This document shows, one piece after another, positions 37,707-46,725 of a stretch of DNA of 64,000 nt. Under the pieces are notes generated by a model. The model was not told the DNA's origin. It did not search any database and worked only from the letters and a program-made list of their open reading frames with translations. The stretch's first letter is position 1, and every line of letters starts with the position of its first letter. Source of the DNA: Bacteroidota bacterium (GTDB lineage Bacteria > Bacteroidota > Bacteroidia > Flavobacteriales > Flavobacteriaceae); assembly GCA_027592025.1 (NCBI GenBank), contig JAQCIQ010000001.1, positions 1 through 64,000 of the forward strand. The letters are read 5' to 3'. The translations under genes and the position numbers were made by a program.

Positions 37707-38381
37707 ATGTCGAACAGGTTCCAATATCCGCAAAACGATTGGTCAGAATTTCTAAGCCACAAACTGGCAGAGCCTCAATTTGAAAGGCTCTGCCAGTTTG
37801 TACCCTCTGCTTACAGTGCGTCCACTTGTTATCCAAACTTCCCTCACATTTTTGAGGCTTTTGCACAATGCAGTTATGAAAAAACCAAAGTTATTGTAGT
37901 TGGTCAAGACCCCTACCATGGCGAGGGTCAAGCCAACGGGTTGTGTTTTTCGGTCCAAGATGGAATTCCTCACCCACCTTCTCTTAGGAATATTTTTAAA
38001 GAATTGGAATCAGATGTCTTGAAGGTGTATCCCGACTCTGGAGATTTAAGTCCATGGGCTAAGCAAGGCGTATTACTACTAAACGCGGTCTTAACAGTAG
38101 AGGACGGGAAGCCTGGAAGCCATCAAAATCAAGGCTGGGAATCATTTACCGATGCGGTGATTGAACGCATCAGTCGTCAAAAAACAGGAATGGTTTTTTT
38201 ACTTTGGGGTGGATACGCCCAAAAAAAAGGAAGATTTATAGACCGATCCAAGCATGTTGTTCTTGAATGCGGTCATCCTTCACCTTTGAGTGCCAATAGA
38301 GGCTATTGGTTTGGCAACAAGCATTTCAGTCAAGTTAATAATCATCTGAAAAAGCAGGGCAAAGATCCTATAAGGTGGTAA
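37707..38381 (+). CDS. ung: Uracil-DNA glycosylase, family 1
   Basis: A 224-residue enzyme that excises uracil from DNA to start base-excision repair. The catalytic water-activating motif GQDPYH is at residues 66-71 (Asp68), followed by GQANGLCFSV and PPSLRNIFKELE; the C-terminal HPSPLSANRG motif carries the catalytic His. Length is normal. The start at 37707 gives the usual N-terminal helix (DWSEFLSHKL). A perfect 16-bp inverted repeat lies inside codons 18-32. The last 14 bases overlap the end of the convergent nucleoside phosphorylase gene. Confidence 0.96.
   Translation: MSNRFQYPQNDWSEFLSHKLAEPQFERLCQFVPSAYSASTCYPNFPHIFEAFAQCSYEKTKVIVVGQDPYHGEGQANGLCFSVQDGIPHPPSLRNIFKELESDVLKVYPDSGDLSPWAKQGVLLLNAVLTVEDGKPGSHQNQGWESFTDAVIERISRQKTGMVFLLWGGYAQKKGRFIDRSKHVVLECGHPSPLSANRGYWFGNKHFSQVNNHLKKQGKDPIRW
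37760..37800. repeat. Perfect 16-bp inverted repeat inside ung coding sequence
   Basis: Arms caaactggcagagcct (37760-37775) and its exact reverse complement (37785-37800) flank a nine-base spacer, within codons encoding HKLAEPQFERLCQF. It would form a very stable mRNA hairpin about 50 bases after the ung start codon. No T-run follows on either strand, so it is not an ordinary intrinsic terminator. Confidence 0.9.
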
Positions 38382-39231
38382 TGACTTGGAGCGTTTTCTC
38401 AATAAGTGCATCTATGGTTCGATCAGGATTGGAGCTAAATTCCCCATTCTCACGATTGGCTAAAATAGCGTTTAAAGAAATAGCACGATGGCCCAAAAGT
38501 TCTGAAAGTCCGTAAATGACAGCTGTTTCCATTTCTAGATTTGTTAACCGAAGCCCTTGGAATTCAAAACTTTGGAGATCTTCGTAAAAATGGGGGAGTT
38601 GGCTTTTAAGTCTGATTTCTCGCCCTTGAGGCCCATAGAAGCCGTCAGCGGTAACCGATATACCTTGAAAATCCATTTCAGGACCAAATGAGGATAACAA
38701 ATCAGTGTTGCCCTGTATCAAAATAGGGTCAGCAAGCCCCCCTGGAAGTCGGAGATGTGCCTTCAAAGCGCTTTCAAACACTAAATCTCCTTTCAATCCG
38801 ACGTAAGACCTTAATAATCCGCCCAAATGCAGACCGTGTGTGGAGACCAAATGACTGTCCACATTGATGTCAGCCTTTATGGCGCCTGAGGTTCCGATGC
38901 GAACTATATCTAATCTGGTGTGAAAATCAGAGATTTCCCCTGTTGTTAGATTGAGGTTAAACAGAGCGTCAAGTTCGTTCAGTACAATGTCTATATTTCC
39001 AGCACCGATTCCAGTCGAAATGACGCTGACGCGATGGTTTTTAAAAATACCAGTATGGGTAATAAATTCTCTTTTTTGACACCGTTCATCAATCCGATCG
39101 AAATGAGATGACACCCTCGTAACTCGATCAGGATCGCCGACAAAGATGATTTTGGCAGCCACTTGCTCTGGACGCGTGTTGAGGTGGTAAATACTGCCAT
39201 CCGGATTTAAAATAAGTTCGGCTTTTGTCAT
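38368..39231 (-). CDS. Uridine phosphorylase-like nucleoside phosphorylase
   Basis: A 287-residue protein of the PNP/UDP phosphorylase family. The phosphate-binding start IIFVGDPDRVTRVSSHF (29-45), the STGIGAGNIDIVLNEL segment (72-87), IVRIGTSGAI (109-118) and the purine/pyrimidine and ribose-binding TNLEMETAVIYGL stretch are all present. The best guess is phosphorolysis of uridine or another nucleoside in salvage. It is the last gene of a minus-strand operon with a SUI1-domain gene (11-base gap) and a 2OG oxygenase gene. Confidence 0.88.
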   Translation of the reverse strand: MTKAELILNPDGSIYHLNTRPEQVAAKIIFVGDPDRVTRVSSHFDRIDERCQKREFITHTGIFKNHRVSVISTGIGAGNIDIVLNELDALFNLNLTTGEISDFHTRLDIVRIGTSGAIKADINVDSHLVSTHGLHLGGLLRSYVGLKGDLVFESALKAHLRLPGGLADPILIQGNTDLLSSFGPEMDFQGISVTADGFYGPQGREIRLKSQLPHFYEDLQSFEFQGLRLTNLEMETAVIYGLSELLGHRAISLNAILANRENGEFSSNPDRTIDALIEKTLQVITTL

Positions 39232-39242
39232 AATTCTTAAGT

Positions 39243-39572
39243 TTAACCACCGACTCTTTTAACATTGAATCCCAATGATTTAAGAAAATTCATAACCTCA
39301 TCTCTGTCACCAGTTTGAAGCAGTATCTTTTCGTCTTTCGCACTAGCGCCTACATGAAATTTTTTCTGTAATCTTTGCGTTAATTTTTTGAAATCTGAGG
39401 ACGCGCCGTTATAGTTTTCTAGTAATGTTATTGGCTTTCCTTTCCGCTTTTCATACTTACAGAAAACAGGTTCTTCCTGCATCCAGAAATCGATTTGATC
39501 ACTGTCAGTTTCTTCTTTTTCCTCTGCTTGATGGTTTGGAAAAAGATGACGCAGTTGGTCTTGCAAATCCAT
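39243..39572 (-). CDS. SUI1/eIF1-domain (YciH-like) protein
   Basis: A 109-residue protein whose C-terminal 70 residues match the SUI1/eIF1 fold: KRKGKPITLLENY, DFKKLTQRLQKKFHVGASAKD, and LQTGDRDEVMNFLKSLGFNVKRVGG. Bacterial YciH homologues can bind the 30S subunit and affect start-site fidelity, mainly under stress. The N-terminal 35 residues are acidic and likely flexible. It sits three bases after the 2OG oxygenase gene and 11 before the phosphorylase gene. Confidence 0.9.
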   Translation of the reverse strand: MDLQDQLRHLFPNHQAEEKEETDSDQIDFWMQEEPVFCKYEKRKGKPITLLENYNGASSDFKKLTQRLQKKFHVGASAKDEKILLQTGDRDEVMNFLKSLGFNVKRVGG

Positions 39573-39575
39573 GGT

Positions 39576-40526
39576 TTATTTTTTCTTTAAACCCAATTCA
39601 ATCAATCTTTCTTCTAGGAATTCGCCAGCAGTGATGTCTTCAAACCCTTTGGGATGATCTGCATCAATCCATTGCTCCAAAACGTTTAGCGACATTTCGC
39701 TGATGGGATGCATAAAGAATGGAACGGAATAACGCGAGTTGCCCCATTCGGCTTGAGGAGGGTTAACTACCCTGTGTATAGTAGACTTGAGCTTGTTGTT
39801 GGTGTGTCTTGACAACATGTCGCCAACATTGATCATCAATTGATCGGGAGCGGCGATCGCGTCAATCCAATCGCCCTGCATATTCTGAACTTGAAGACCT
39901 CGGCCATGAGCACCCATCAGTAAGGTGATTAAGTTGATATCACAGTGAGCTGCTGCTCTGACTGCATCATCTGGAGCCTCGGTAATTGGCGGATAGTGAA
40001 TAGGCCTCAAAATGCTATTGCCATTGTGAATGAAATCGTCAAAATAAGTCTCTTCTAATTTGAGATAGAGCGCCAGGGCTCTCAAAACAAATTTGGCCGT
40101 CAATTCGAGCTTTTGATAAACCTCTTTCCCAACTGCATTGAATTCGGGTAATTCTTTGACCAAAACATTTAAGGGATATTCTTTGGCTCGAATTGGATCG
40201 TCTTCGACATACTGCCCAAAGTGAAAGAACTCCTTGAGATCTCCCACGTTCCGACCTTTTGCACTTTCTTTTCCAAAAGAAACGTAACCACGTTGCCCTG
40301 ACAACCCTTCAATTTCGTAGGATTTCTTGGTTTCGAGCGGCAAGTCAAAAAAGGATTGAATTTGCTCATAAAGTTGATCGACCAGTTCATCCTCCAAAAA
40401 GTGACCGCTTAATGCTACAAAGCCAATTTCTTCGAATGAAGAACCAATGGCATTAACAAAGGCTTGTTTTTCAACGGGATCATCAGTCAGAAAATCATTT
40501 AAATCTACACTTGGAATTTCGCTCAT
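39576..40526 (-). CDS. Isopenicillin N synthase-like 2OG-Fe(II) oxygenase
   Basis: A 316-residue non-haem iron oxygenase of the isopenicillin N synthase family. The iron ligands are visible as HCD (His194, Asp196) and His251 in STIHRVV, and the 2-oxoglutarate or substrate-binding RYS triplet (Arg265, Ser267) in SRYSVPFFMHP. The N-terminal DIOX_N part has VDLNDF and GFVALSGH. Such enzymes hydroxylate or oxidise diverse small molecules; the substrate is unknown here. It starts an operon with SUI1-domain and nucleoside phosphorylase genes and has an exact -7 box 20 bases upstream. Confidence 0.9.
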   Translation of the reverse strand: MSEIPSVDLNDFLTDDPVEKQAFVNAIGSSFEEIGFVALSGHFLEDELVDQLYEQIQSFFDLPLETKKSYEIEGLSGQRGYVSFGKESAKGRNVGDLKEFFHFGQYVEDDPIRAKEYPLNVLVKELPEFNAVGKEVYQKLELTAKFVLRALALYLKLEETYFDDFIHNGNSILRPIHYPPITEAPDDAVRAAAHCDINLITLLMGAHGRGLQVQNMQGDWIDAIAAPDQLMINVGDMLSRHTNNKLKSTIHRVVNPPQAEWGNSRYSVPFFMHPISEMSLNVLEQWIDADHPKGFEDITAGEFLEERLIELGLKKK

Positions 40527-40545
40527 TTTTAGGTTATTTGATTTT

Positions 40546-40553
40546 CAAATATA
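40546..40553 (-). promoter_or_regulatory. -7 promoter box of the 2OG oxygenase operon
   Basis: On the minus strand this reads TATATTTG, an exact TAnnTTTG match, 19 bases before the start codon at 40526. No good -33 element is visible. Confidence 0.5.
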
Positions 40554-40601
40554 CTAAAAATCACTCTGCTAGAATATTCACTCAAACTCCTCCTTTTTTT
40601 A

Positions 40602-40609
40602 TATTTTTG
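40602..40609 (+). promoter_or_regulatory. -7 promoter box of the E1 fusion gene
   Basis: TATTTTTG, an exact TAnnTTTG match, 18 bases before the ATG at 40628. Confidence 0.5.
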
Positions 40610-40627
40610 AGGGGTTAGCGAAAACAT

Positions 40628-42634
40628 ATGTCAAAACAGTCCGAACCTTTGAATTTGCTAGATTTTAGCAAATTTTCAGTGATACAATCTGAACAACTCT
40701 ATTTGTATCGCAATTTGCTTTTTCCTCGACTGATAGAAGAAAAGATGTTAGTCCTTTTACGTCAAGGAAAGGTTTCTAAATGGTTTTCGGGAATTGGGCA
40801 AGAAGCCATTTCTGTTGGAGTTACCGCAGCGCTTAAGTCGACTGACTACATTTTGCCTATGCATCGCAATCTTGGCGTTTTCACAACTCGTGAGGTGCCA
40901 TTGTACCGTTTGTTCTGCCAATGGCAAGGAAAGCCTGATGGCTTTACCAAAGGAAGGGACCGTTCTTTTCACTTTGGGACCCAAGATTACAATTTGGTGG
41001 GTATGATTTCGCATTTAGGTCCGCAACTTGGGGTAGCCAATGGCATCGCATTAGCAGATATTTTAAAAAACAACCAAGGTGTAACTGCTGTATTTTCAGG
41101 AGATGGGGGTACGAGTGAAGGTGATTTTCACGAGGCATTGAATGTCGCCTCAGTTTGGAAATTGCCAGTGTTGTTTTGTATTGAAAACAACGCCTACGGC
41201 TTGTCTACTCCAACCAATGAACAATACAACTGCAAGGATATAGCCGATCGTGCCATTGGTTATGGCATGAGGTCATTGATTCTTGATGGAAACAATATTC
41301 TGGAGGTTTACACAGCAATCAAAACATTAGCAGAAGAACTTAGGGTAAATCCAGAGCCTATTTTGATCGAGTTCAAAACTTTTCGCATGCGCGGTCATGA
41401 GGAGGCCAGCGGCACCAAATACGTTCCTCAAGAATTGATGGATGAATGGGCTGCCAAGGATCCGCTGATTAATTTTGAGAAATATTTGATTGACAAGAAA
41501 ATGATTACTGCTCAAGAAATTGAGGTTATGTCAACTGAAATCAAAGAGCAAATAGATCAAGCACTTCAGGAGGCTTTTGCGGCTGAAAATATTACAGCTG
41601 ATGCAGAGAAAGAGCTCAGTGATTGCTATGCCCCATTTGATTACGTTCCAGTTTTACCTGATGGAAAAACTAAAGAACTACGTTTTATTGATGCCATTTC
41701 GGAGGGCCTAAGGCAATCTATGGAAAGACACAGTGACTTGGTTTTAATGGGTCAAGACATTGCGGAGTATGGTGGAGTTTTTAAAATATCAGAAGGCTAT
41801 GTTGAACAGTTTGGCAAAGCAAGAGTGCGTAATACACCTATTTGCGAGTCGGGTATAGTGGAAGCAGCAATGGGTCTGTCTATCGGCGGCATCAAAAGTG
41901 TCGTGGAAATGCAATTTGCCGATTTTGTGACTTCTGGATTCAATCCAGTTGTGAATTATTTGGCTAAGGTTTATTACCGATGGGGGCAAGAAGCTGATGT
42001 GGTTGTTAGAATGCCCTGTGGTGGCGGAGTAGCGGCTGGACCCTTTCATTCTCAAACTAACGAGGCTTGGTTCACTAAAACTCCTGGACTTAAGGTGGTT
42101 TATCCCGCATTTCCTTATGATGCTAAGGGACTACTTGCAACCGCTATTAACGATCCTAATCCGGTGATGTTTTTTGAACACAAGGCGCTTTACCGCAGTG
42201 TCAGACAAGAAGTTCCTGAAGAATATTACACCCTACCTTTCGGAGAGGCTGTCCTGCGACAAAAAGGTGATCAAGTGACTATTGTGTCCTATGGTGCTGC
42301 AGTCCATTGGGCTATAGCGGCCTTGAAAGATATGCCCCACGTTTCTGCAGATTTGATCGATTTGAATACCCTGCAACCTTTAGATACCGCAACCATCTTC
42401 GAATCCGTAAAAAAAACAGGACGAGTCATAATTTTCCACGAAGACACCATGTTTGGTGGAATAGGGGCGGACATCTCAGCTCTGGTGACAGAGCATTGCT
42501 TTGAATTCCTTGACGCACCAGTCAAGCGAGTGGCCTCTTTAGAAACACCAGTTCCATTTAACCCAATCCTGGAAGAGCTATTCATGCCTCAAAAAAGATT
42601 TGGTCAGGTCTTAAAAGATGTGTTGGCCTATTGA
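40628..42634 (+). CDS. 2-Oxoacid dehydrogenase E1, fused alpha and beta subunits
   Basis: A 668-residue thiamine-diphosphate enzyme with the E1 alpha subunit at about residues 1-330 and the beta subunit at about 345-668 in one chain. The TPP motif runs from GDG at 158-160 to NN at 187-188 in the alpha half; the phosphorylation-loop-like GHEEASGTKYVP segment follows. The beta half shows GQDIAEYGGVFKIS, CESGIVEAAMG and HEDTMFGGIGADI. It decarboxylates a branched-chain 2-oxoacid or pyruvate and passes the acyl group to an E2 lipoyl protein. E2 and E3 genes are not adjacent. Fused E1 of this type is common in Bacteroidota. Confidence 0.92.
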   Translation: MSKQSEPLNLLDFSKFSVIQSEQLYLYRNLLFPRLIEEKMLVLLRQGKVSKWFSGIGQEAISVGVTAALKSTDYILPMHRNLGVFTTREVPLYRLFCQWQGKPDGFTKGRDRSFHFGTQDYNLVGMISHLGPQLGVANGIALADILKNNQGVTAVFSGDGGTSEGDFHEALNVASVWKLPVLFCIENNAYGLSTPTNEQYNCKDIADRAIGYGMRSLILDGNNILEVYTAIKTLAEELRVNPEPILIEFKTFRMRGHEEASGTKYVPQELMDEWAAKDPLINFEKYLIDKKMITAQEIEVMSTEIKEQIDQALQEAFAAENITADAEKELSDCYAPFDYVPVLPDGKTKELRFIDAISEGLRQSMERHSDLVLMGQDIAEYGGVFKISEGYVEQFGKARVRNTPICESGIVEAAMGLSIGGIKSVVEMQFADFVTSGFNPVVNYLAKVYYRWGQEADVVVRMPCGGGVAAGPFHSQTNEAWFTKTPGLKVVYPAFPYDAKGLLATAINDPNPVMFFEHKALYRSVRQEVPEEYYTLPFGEAVLRQKGDQVTIVSYGAAVHWAIAALKDMPHVSADLIDLNTLQPLDTATIFESVKKTGRVIIFHEDTMFGGIGADISALVTEHCFEFLDAPVKRVASLETPVPFNPILEELFMPQKRFGQVLKDVLAY

Positions 42635-42635
42635 G

Positions 42636-43064
42636 TTATCTCAAATAATGCTTTGACTTCGCATTTCGGGCAAACAGGACTAATAATAGGGCAATGACAA
42701 AAACAATGATTGGCATTGTGCTAAACTCTGCGGTCATTGAAACATCGTTTTGTACCACAAAATCGTAATAGGTCATTGCAAGTACTGCGAGAAAAGAAAT
42801 GAGGAGCAGAGATAGAGCCAATTTTCTTCGCAGAACAAGTGCTAAACTCCCTAGGGCTCCTGCAAAGACAGCAATTCCAAAAGCGTAAGTAAACCAACTT
42901 GGAGCGTGGTGTATAAAATTTTGGATGTCTTGAGGATATTCCGCCAGCATTTCTTCTGTCATGGACATTTCAACAAAAAATTGAAATACGCCAAAGGAGT
43001 TCCATAGTAGTGCTAAAATGCTGACGATCCAAAAAAGTTTAGAAGGGTTGTGTGTAGGTTCCAT
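42636..43064 (-). CDS. Four-helix integral membrane protein
   Basis: A 142-residue protein with four predicted membrane helices (about 9-31, 57-78, 81-100 and 116-134). A periplasmic loop rich in Glu/Met/Tyr lies between helices 1 and 2. I recognise no family beyond a general resemblance to conserved Bacteroidota membrane proteins. It follows uvrA by 47 bases on the same strand and ends two bases from the stop of the convergent E1 gene. Confidence 0.75.
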   Translation of the reverse strand: MEPTHNPSKLFWIVSILALLWNSFGVFQFFVEMSMTEEMLAEYPQDIQNFIHHAPSWFTYAFGIAVFAGALGSLALVLRRKLALSLLLISFLAVLAMTYYDFVVQNDVSMTAEFSTMPIIVFVIALLLVLFARNAKSKHYLR

Positions 43065-43111
43065 AAAATGAAGTGTTTAAAATCAATTCTAAATTAGAAA
43101 AATTATAATCG

Positions 43112-45913
43112 CTATCGAATAGCCGCTCTAATTTTTTCTTTCAGGTAGACTCCAGTGGCTGAATTATCTTGATGTGCTACCTCCATAGGACTGCCACTGC
43201 AGACGACATAACCACCATTTTCGCCACCTTCGGGACCTAAGTCAATGATGTAATCAGCGCATTTGATTAGATCTAAATTATGCTCCACTACGATAACGGA
43301 ATGCCCATTGTCAATTAAGGCGTCGAAGGATTTGAGCAATTTTTGAATATCGTGAAAATGAAGTCCTGTAGTCGGCTCATCAAAAATAAACAGATGTGAA
43401 TCGGATTGTTGTCCTTTACCCAAAAAGGAAGCCAATTTGATGCGTTGCGCCTCTCCTCCAGAGAGCGTTGAAGAACTTTGACCGAGAGTGACGTAACCTA
43501 GGCCAACTTCTTGTAGAGGTAGTAATCTGTTTTTGATTTTAGTTTCTCTATGTTCTTCAAAAAAAGAAATAGCGTCGTCTATGGTCATGTCCAATACATC
43601 TGTGATGGATTTGCCTATGAACTGGACATCCAGTACTTCTTTTTTAAACCGCTGACCTTTGCAAACTTCGCATTCTAACTGCACATCTGCCATGAATTGC
43701 ATTTCGATAGTGACACTTCCTTCGCCTTTGCAATTGTCACATCGTCCTCCATCAACATTAAAAGAAAAGTGTTTTGTAGCAAATTTTCTCTGCTTGCTGA
43801 GCGGTTGACGGGCGTACAACGATCTGATGTCATCATATGCCTTGATATAGGTGACAGGATTTGACCTTGAAGATCGTCCAATGGGGTTTTGATTGACGAA
43901 CTCCACTTGTTTGATATGCGAAAACGAACCACTTAAAGAAGTGTGTTCTCCCGGCTTTTCGCCATAGCCTCCTAATGCTATTTGCAGAGCAGGATACAAT
44001 ATTTTTCTGACCAAGGTGCTCTTGCCCGAACCTGACACGCCCGTGACAACAGTCAAGCAATTGAGCGGAAAGACCACGTCAATATTTTTTAGATTGTGAA
44101 CGCGCGCGCCTTCTAAGGATATATGGGCGCCGTCCACGGAGCGCCTAGCGCGCGATTCAATGACCCTTGTCCCATTGAGATATTGAGCTGTCAGAGAATT
44201 GGAAGCCATTAACTGTTCCAAATTGCCTTGTGAAACTACTTCTCCTCCAAATGTCCCCGCCTCTGGGCCAATGTCAATGATCGCATCGGCCTGACGTATG
44301 ATATCTTCGTCGTGCTCTACTACGATCACTGTGTTCCCAATATCCCGGAGTTCTTTTAAAACCTCAATCAGTTTTTGAGAATCTTTAGGATGTAATCCAA
44401 TGCTAGGCTCATCAAGGATGTACATTGACCCAACCAAGCTGCTGCCTAATGCTGTTGCTAAATTGATGCGTTGACTTTCACCTCCAGACAGACTGTTCGA
44501 TTTCCGATTTAAGGTGAGGTAGTTGAGTCCTACCTTAGATAGAAAACTTAGTCGAGACCTTATTTCATGCAACAAACGCTTGGCAATGTCTTGATGGTGT
44601 GGGTCTAATTGAAGCTCATTAAAAAAAACAATCAAACGGTCTACAGGCAAAAGGACTAGTTCAGGCAAACTCTTTCCACCAACCTTAACCGCATTGGCCT
44701 CAACTCTGAGGCGCGTGCCTTGGCAGGATTGGCAAACGGTTTTGCCTCGAAATCTGCTCAGCATGACTCGATTTTGAATTTTGTAGACCTTTGATTCCAA
44801 ATAGTCAAAAAAGGAATTTATCCCCTTAAAGGTTTTGTTACCCTCCCAAAGCAATTTTTTTTGTTCAGGCGTTAATTTGTAATATGGTCGATGAATAGGA
44901 AAATCGTTGGCCTCGGCCTGAGCAATCAATTTATTTTTATATTTTTTCATGCTGTCGCTTCGCCAAGGCACAATGGCATCATCGAACACCGAAAGACTGG
45001 TGTTTGGCACCACTAGAGATTCATCTATGCCAATGACGTCGCCGTAACCTTCGCAGACGGGACAAGCCCCGTAAGGATTGTTAAAACTGAACAAATGGAC
45101 GTTCGGCTCCAAGAAGGTGACCCCATCCGATTCAAAAAAATTACTGAACTGATGACTCGTTTGGTCTTCTAAATTTTCAACAATGCACCGCCCTTTGCCT
45201 TCATAGAAGGCCATGTCAACCGCATCTGCCAAACGATTGAGAAAATTTTCATCATTTTGAACGACAATTCGGTCGATTACAATAAACCATTCGCCCTTGG
45301 GGGACTCCATTTGCAATGCCTCTTCAATTCTTAAGATTTCGTTGTTGTGCTTGAGTCGCGAGAATCCTAATTGCTGAAGGACCTTAAATTTATCTTCTAA
45401 CTTTCGGTCTTCCTCTAAAATAATTTTTGACAGCAAAAGGAGTTTAGTTGATTCTTTTGCGGATTTGACAAAGTCAACAACATCCGAAACACTGTCTTTT
45501 TGAACAACCTTTCCCGTTTCGGGAGACACAGTAACCCCAATTCTGGCAAAAAGTAATTTCAGATAATCGTAAATCTCAGTCGAAGTGCCAACCGTCGATC
45601 TAGGATTTGTAGTATTGACCTTTTGTTCAATAGCAACAGCAGGGGAGATTCCTTTGATATAATCGACTAAGGGTTTGTTCAGACGCCCTAAAAATTGTCT
45701 GGCATAACTTGACAGACTTTCAACATACCGACGCTGACCTTCGGCATATAAAGTGTCAAATGCCAAACTTGATTTGCCAGAACCCGATAGACCTGTAATA
45801 ACAACAAGTTTGTTTCTTGGAATGGAAACATCAATGTTCTTCAAATTATGTAGACGCGCTCCTTTGATAAAGATGGCTTCATTGGATGCTACTCTGGAAT
45901 GAGGTCTTGGCAT
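43112..45913 (-). CDS. uvrA: Excinuclease ABC subunit A
   Basis: A 933-residue nucleotide-excision repair ATPase that finds bulky DNA lesions with UvrB. It has two ABC modules: Walker A GLSGSGKSSLAFDTLYAEGQ near the start and GVSGSGKSTLV in the second half, with signatures SLSGGESQR and TLSGGEAQR, and Walker B segments MYILDEPSIGLH and IFDEPTTGLH. Zinc modules appear as CPVC, CQSC, and CDNC/CEVC pairs. The frame is open to a TTG at 45934, but the ATG at 45913 gives the usual N-terminus, and the -7 box at 45932-45939 overlaps the TTG, so 45913 is the start. Confidence 0.96.
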   Translation of the reverse strand: MPRPHSRVASNEAIFIKGARLHNLKNIDVSIPRNKLVVITGLSGSGKSSLAFDTLYAEGQRRYVESLSSYARQFLGRLNKPLVDYIKGISPAVAIEQKVNTTNPRSTVGTSTEIYDYLKLLFARIGVTVSPETGKVVQKDSVSDVVDFVKSAKESTKLLLLSKIILEEDRKLEDKFKVLQQLGFSRLKHNNEILRIEEALQMESPKGEWFIVIDRIVVQNDENFLNRLADAVDMAFYEGKGRCIVENLEDQTSHQFSNFFESDGVTFLEPNVHLFSFNNPYGACPVCEGYGDVIGIDESLVVPNTSLSVFDDAIVPWRSDSMKKYKNKLIAQAEANDFPIHRPYYKLTPEQKKLLWEGNKTFKGINSFFDYLESKVYKIQNRVMLSRFRGKTVCQSCQGTRLRVEANAVKVGGKSLPELVLLPVDRLIVFFNELQLDPHHQDIAKRLLHEIRSRLSFLSKVGLNYLTLNRKSNSLSGGESQRINLATALGSSLVGSMYILDEPSIGLHPKDSQKLIEVLKELRDIGNTVIVVEHDEDIIRQADAIIDIGPEAGTFGGEVVSQGNLEQLMASNSLTAQYLNGTRVIESRARRSVDGAHISLEGARVHNLKNIDVVFPLNCLTVVTGVSGSGKSTLVRKILYPALQIALGGYGEKPGEHTSLSGSFSHIKQVEFVNQNPIGRSSRSNPVTYIKAYDDIRSLYARQPLSKQRKFATKHFSFNVDGGRCDNCKGEGSVTIEMQFMADVQLECEVCKGQRFKKEVLDVQFIGKSITDVLDMTIDDAISFFEEHRETKIKNRLLPLQEVGLGYVTLGQSSSTLSGGEAQRIKLASFLGKGQQSDSHLFIFDEPTTGLHFHDIQKLLKSFDALIDNGHSVIVVEHNLDLIKCADYIIDLGPEGGENGGYVVCSGSPMEVAHQDNSATGVYLKEKIRAAIR

Positions 45914-45931
45914 TATTTTTGTAATAATTTG

Positions 45932-45939
45932 CAAAGGTA
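45932..45939 (-). promoter_or_regulatory. -7 promoter box of uvrA
   Basis: On the minus strand this reads TACCTTTG, an exact TAnnTTTG match, 18 bases upstream of the ATG at 45913; it fixes the start choice. No LexA-like operator is evident. Confidence 0.5.
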
Positions 45940-45996
45940 CTCATTTGGCACCTGACTATTTTTATGGCAGTGAACAATTAATTTGTTAAAAAGCAT

Positions 45997-46004
45997 TATA
46001 TTTG
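45997..46004 (+). promoter_or_regulatory. Candidate -7 box of the ECF sigma gene
   Basis: TATATTTG, an exact TAnnTTTG match, 86 bases before the sigma factor ATG. The nearest TTTG lies only 11 bases upstream, so the -33 is uncertain. Confidence 0.4.
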
Positions 46005-46090
46005 TTCTAATCATCATTCAAAAAACAGCTATTGTATAACATTACTCTCTAATTTCTTAACCACAGTTTAACTGTTTAAACAGAGATGTT

Positions 46091-46675
46091 ATGTATACAA
46101 ATGAAACTACAGATGCTGTTTTAGTTTCTGCTTTTATTAAAGGTGATGATTTGGCCATAAAACTACTGATAGAAAGGCACCGCAGCAGAATTTTCAATTT
46201 TATTTATTCTAAAGTCAGCAATCGGGATATTTCAGAAGATATTTTTCAAGATACTTTTTTGAAAGTCATTCGTACTGTAAAATCCAAAAGATATAACGAA
46301 GAAGGGAAATTTGTGCCTTGGGTGATGCGCATTGCTCACAATTTGGTCATAGACCATTTTAGGAAACAAAATAGGATTCCAGTACAAAGAAATTCAAGTG
46401 AATTTGATGTTTTCTCTATGATTTCAGACAGCACACTAAATGCCGAAAATAAGATTATAAAAGATCAAGTTGAATTGGATGTGGTTAAATTGCTTGACGT
46501 GCTTCCGAACGACCAAAGAGAAGTTTTAGAAATGAGGCTTTTCAAAGATATGAGCTTTAAAGAAATATCTGAACAGACAGGGGTGAGCATCAATACTGCC
46601 TTAGGTCGCATGCGCTATGCTCTGATCAATTTAAGAAAGGCTGTTGATAAGTTTGGGATTGTTTTGAACAATTAG
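46091..46675 (+). CDS. ECF (sigma-70 family) RNA polymerase sigma factor
   Basis: A 194-residue two-domain sigma factor. Region 2 (about 25-95) includes SEDIFQDTFLKVIR and the promoter-melting WVMRIAHNLVIDHFRKQNR. Region 4 (about 130-185) has LPNDQREVLEMRLFKDMSFKEISEQTGVSINTALGRMRYALINLRK with the helix-turn-helix that binds the -35 element. There is no adjacent gene for a membrane anti-sigma factor. A 44-codon gene follows after 50 bases, which may be part of the same transcript. The sequence resembles the broadly conserved Bacteroidota ECF sigma factors of the RpoE type. Confidence 0.93.
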   Translation: MYTNETTDAVLVSAFIKGDDLAIKLLIERHRSRIFNFIYSKVSNRDISEDIFQDTFLKVIRTVKSKRYNEEGKFVPWVMRIAHNLVIDHFRKQNRIPVQRNSSEFDVFSMISDSTLNAENKIIKDQVELDVVKLLDVLPNDQREVLEMRLFKDMSFKEISEQTGVSINTALGRMRYALINLRKAVDKFGIVLNN

Positions 46676-46685
46676 GTGAAATAAT

Positions 46686-46721
46686 AAGTTTTGCCCTGCG
46701 TTATTAATGCAAACAAAACTT
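46686..46721. repeat. 8-bp inverted repeat between sigma gene and small gene
   Basis: AAGTTTTG (46686-46693) and CAAAACTT (46714-46721) can pair across a 20-base loop just before the start of the 44-codon gene. A role in attenuation or translation control is only a guess. Confidence 0.35.
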
Positions 46722-46725
46722 TAAT

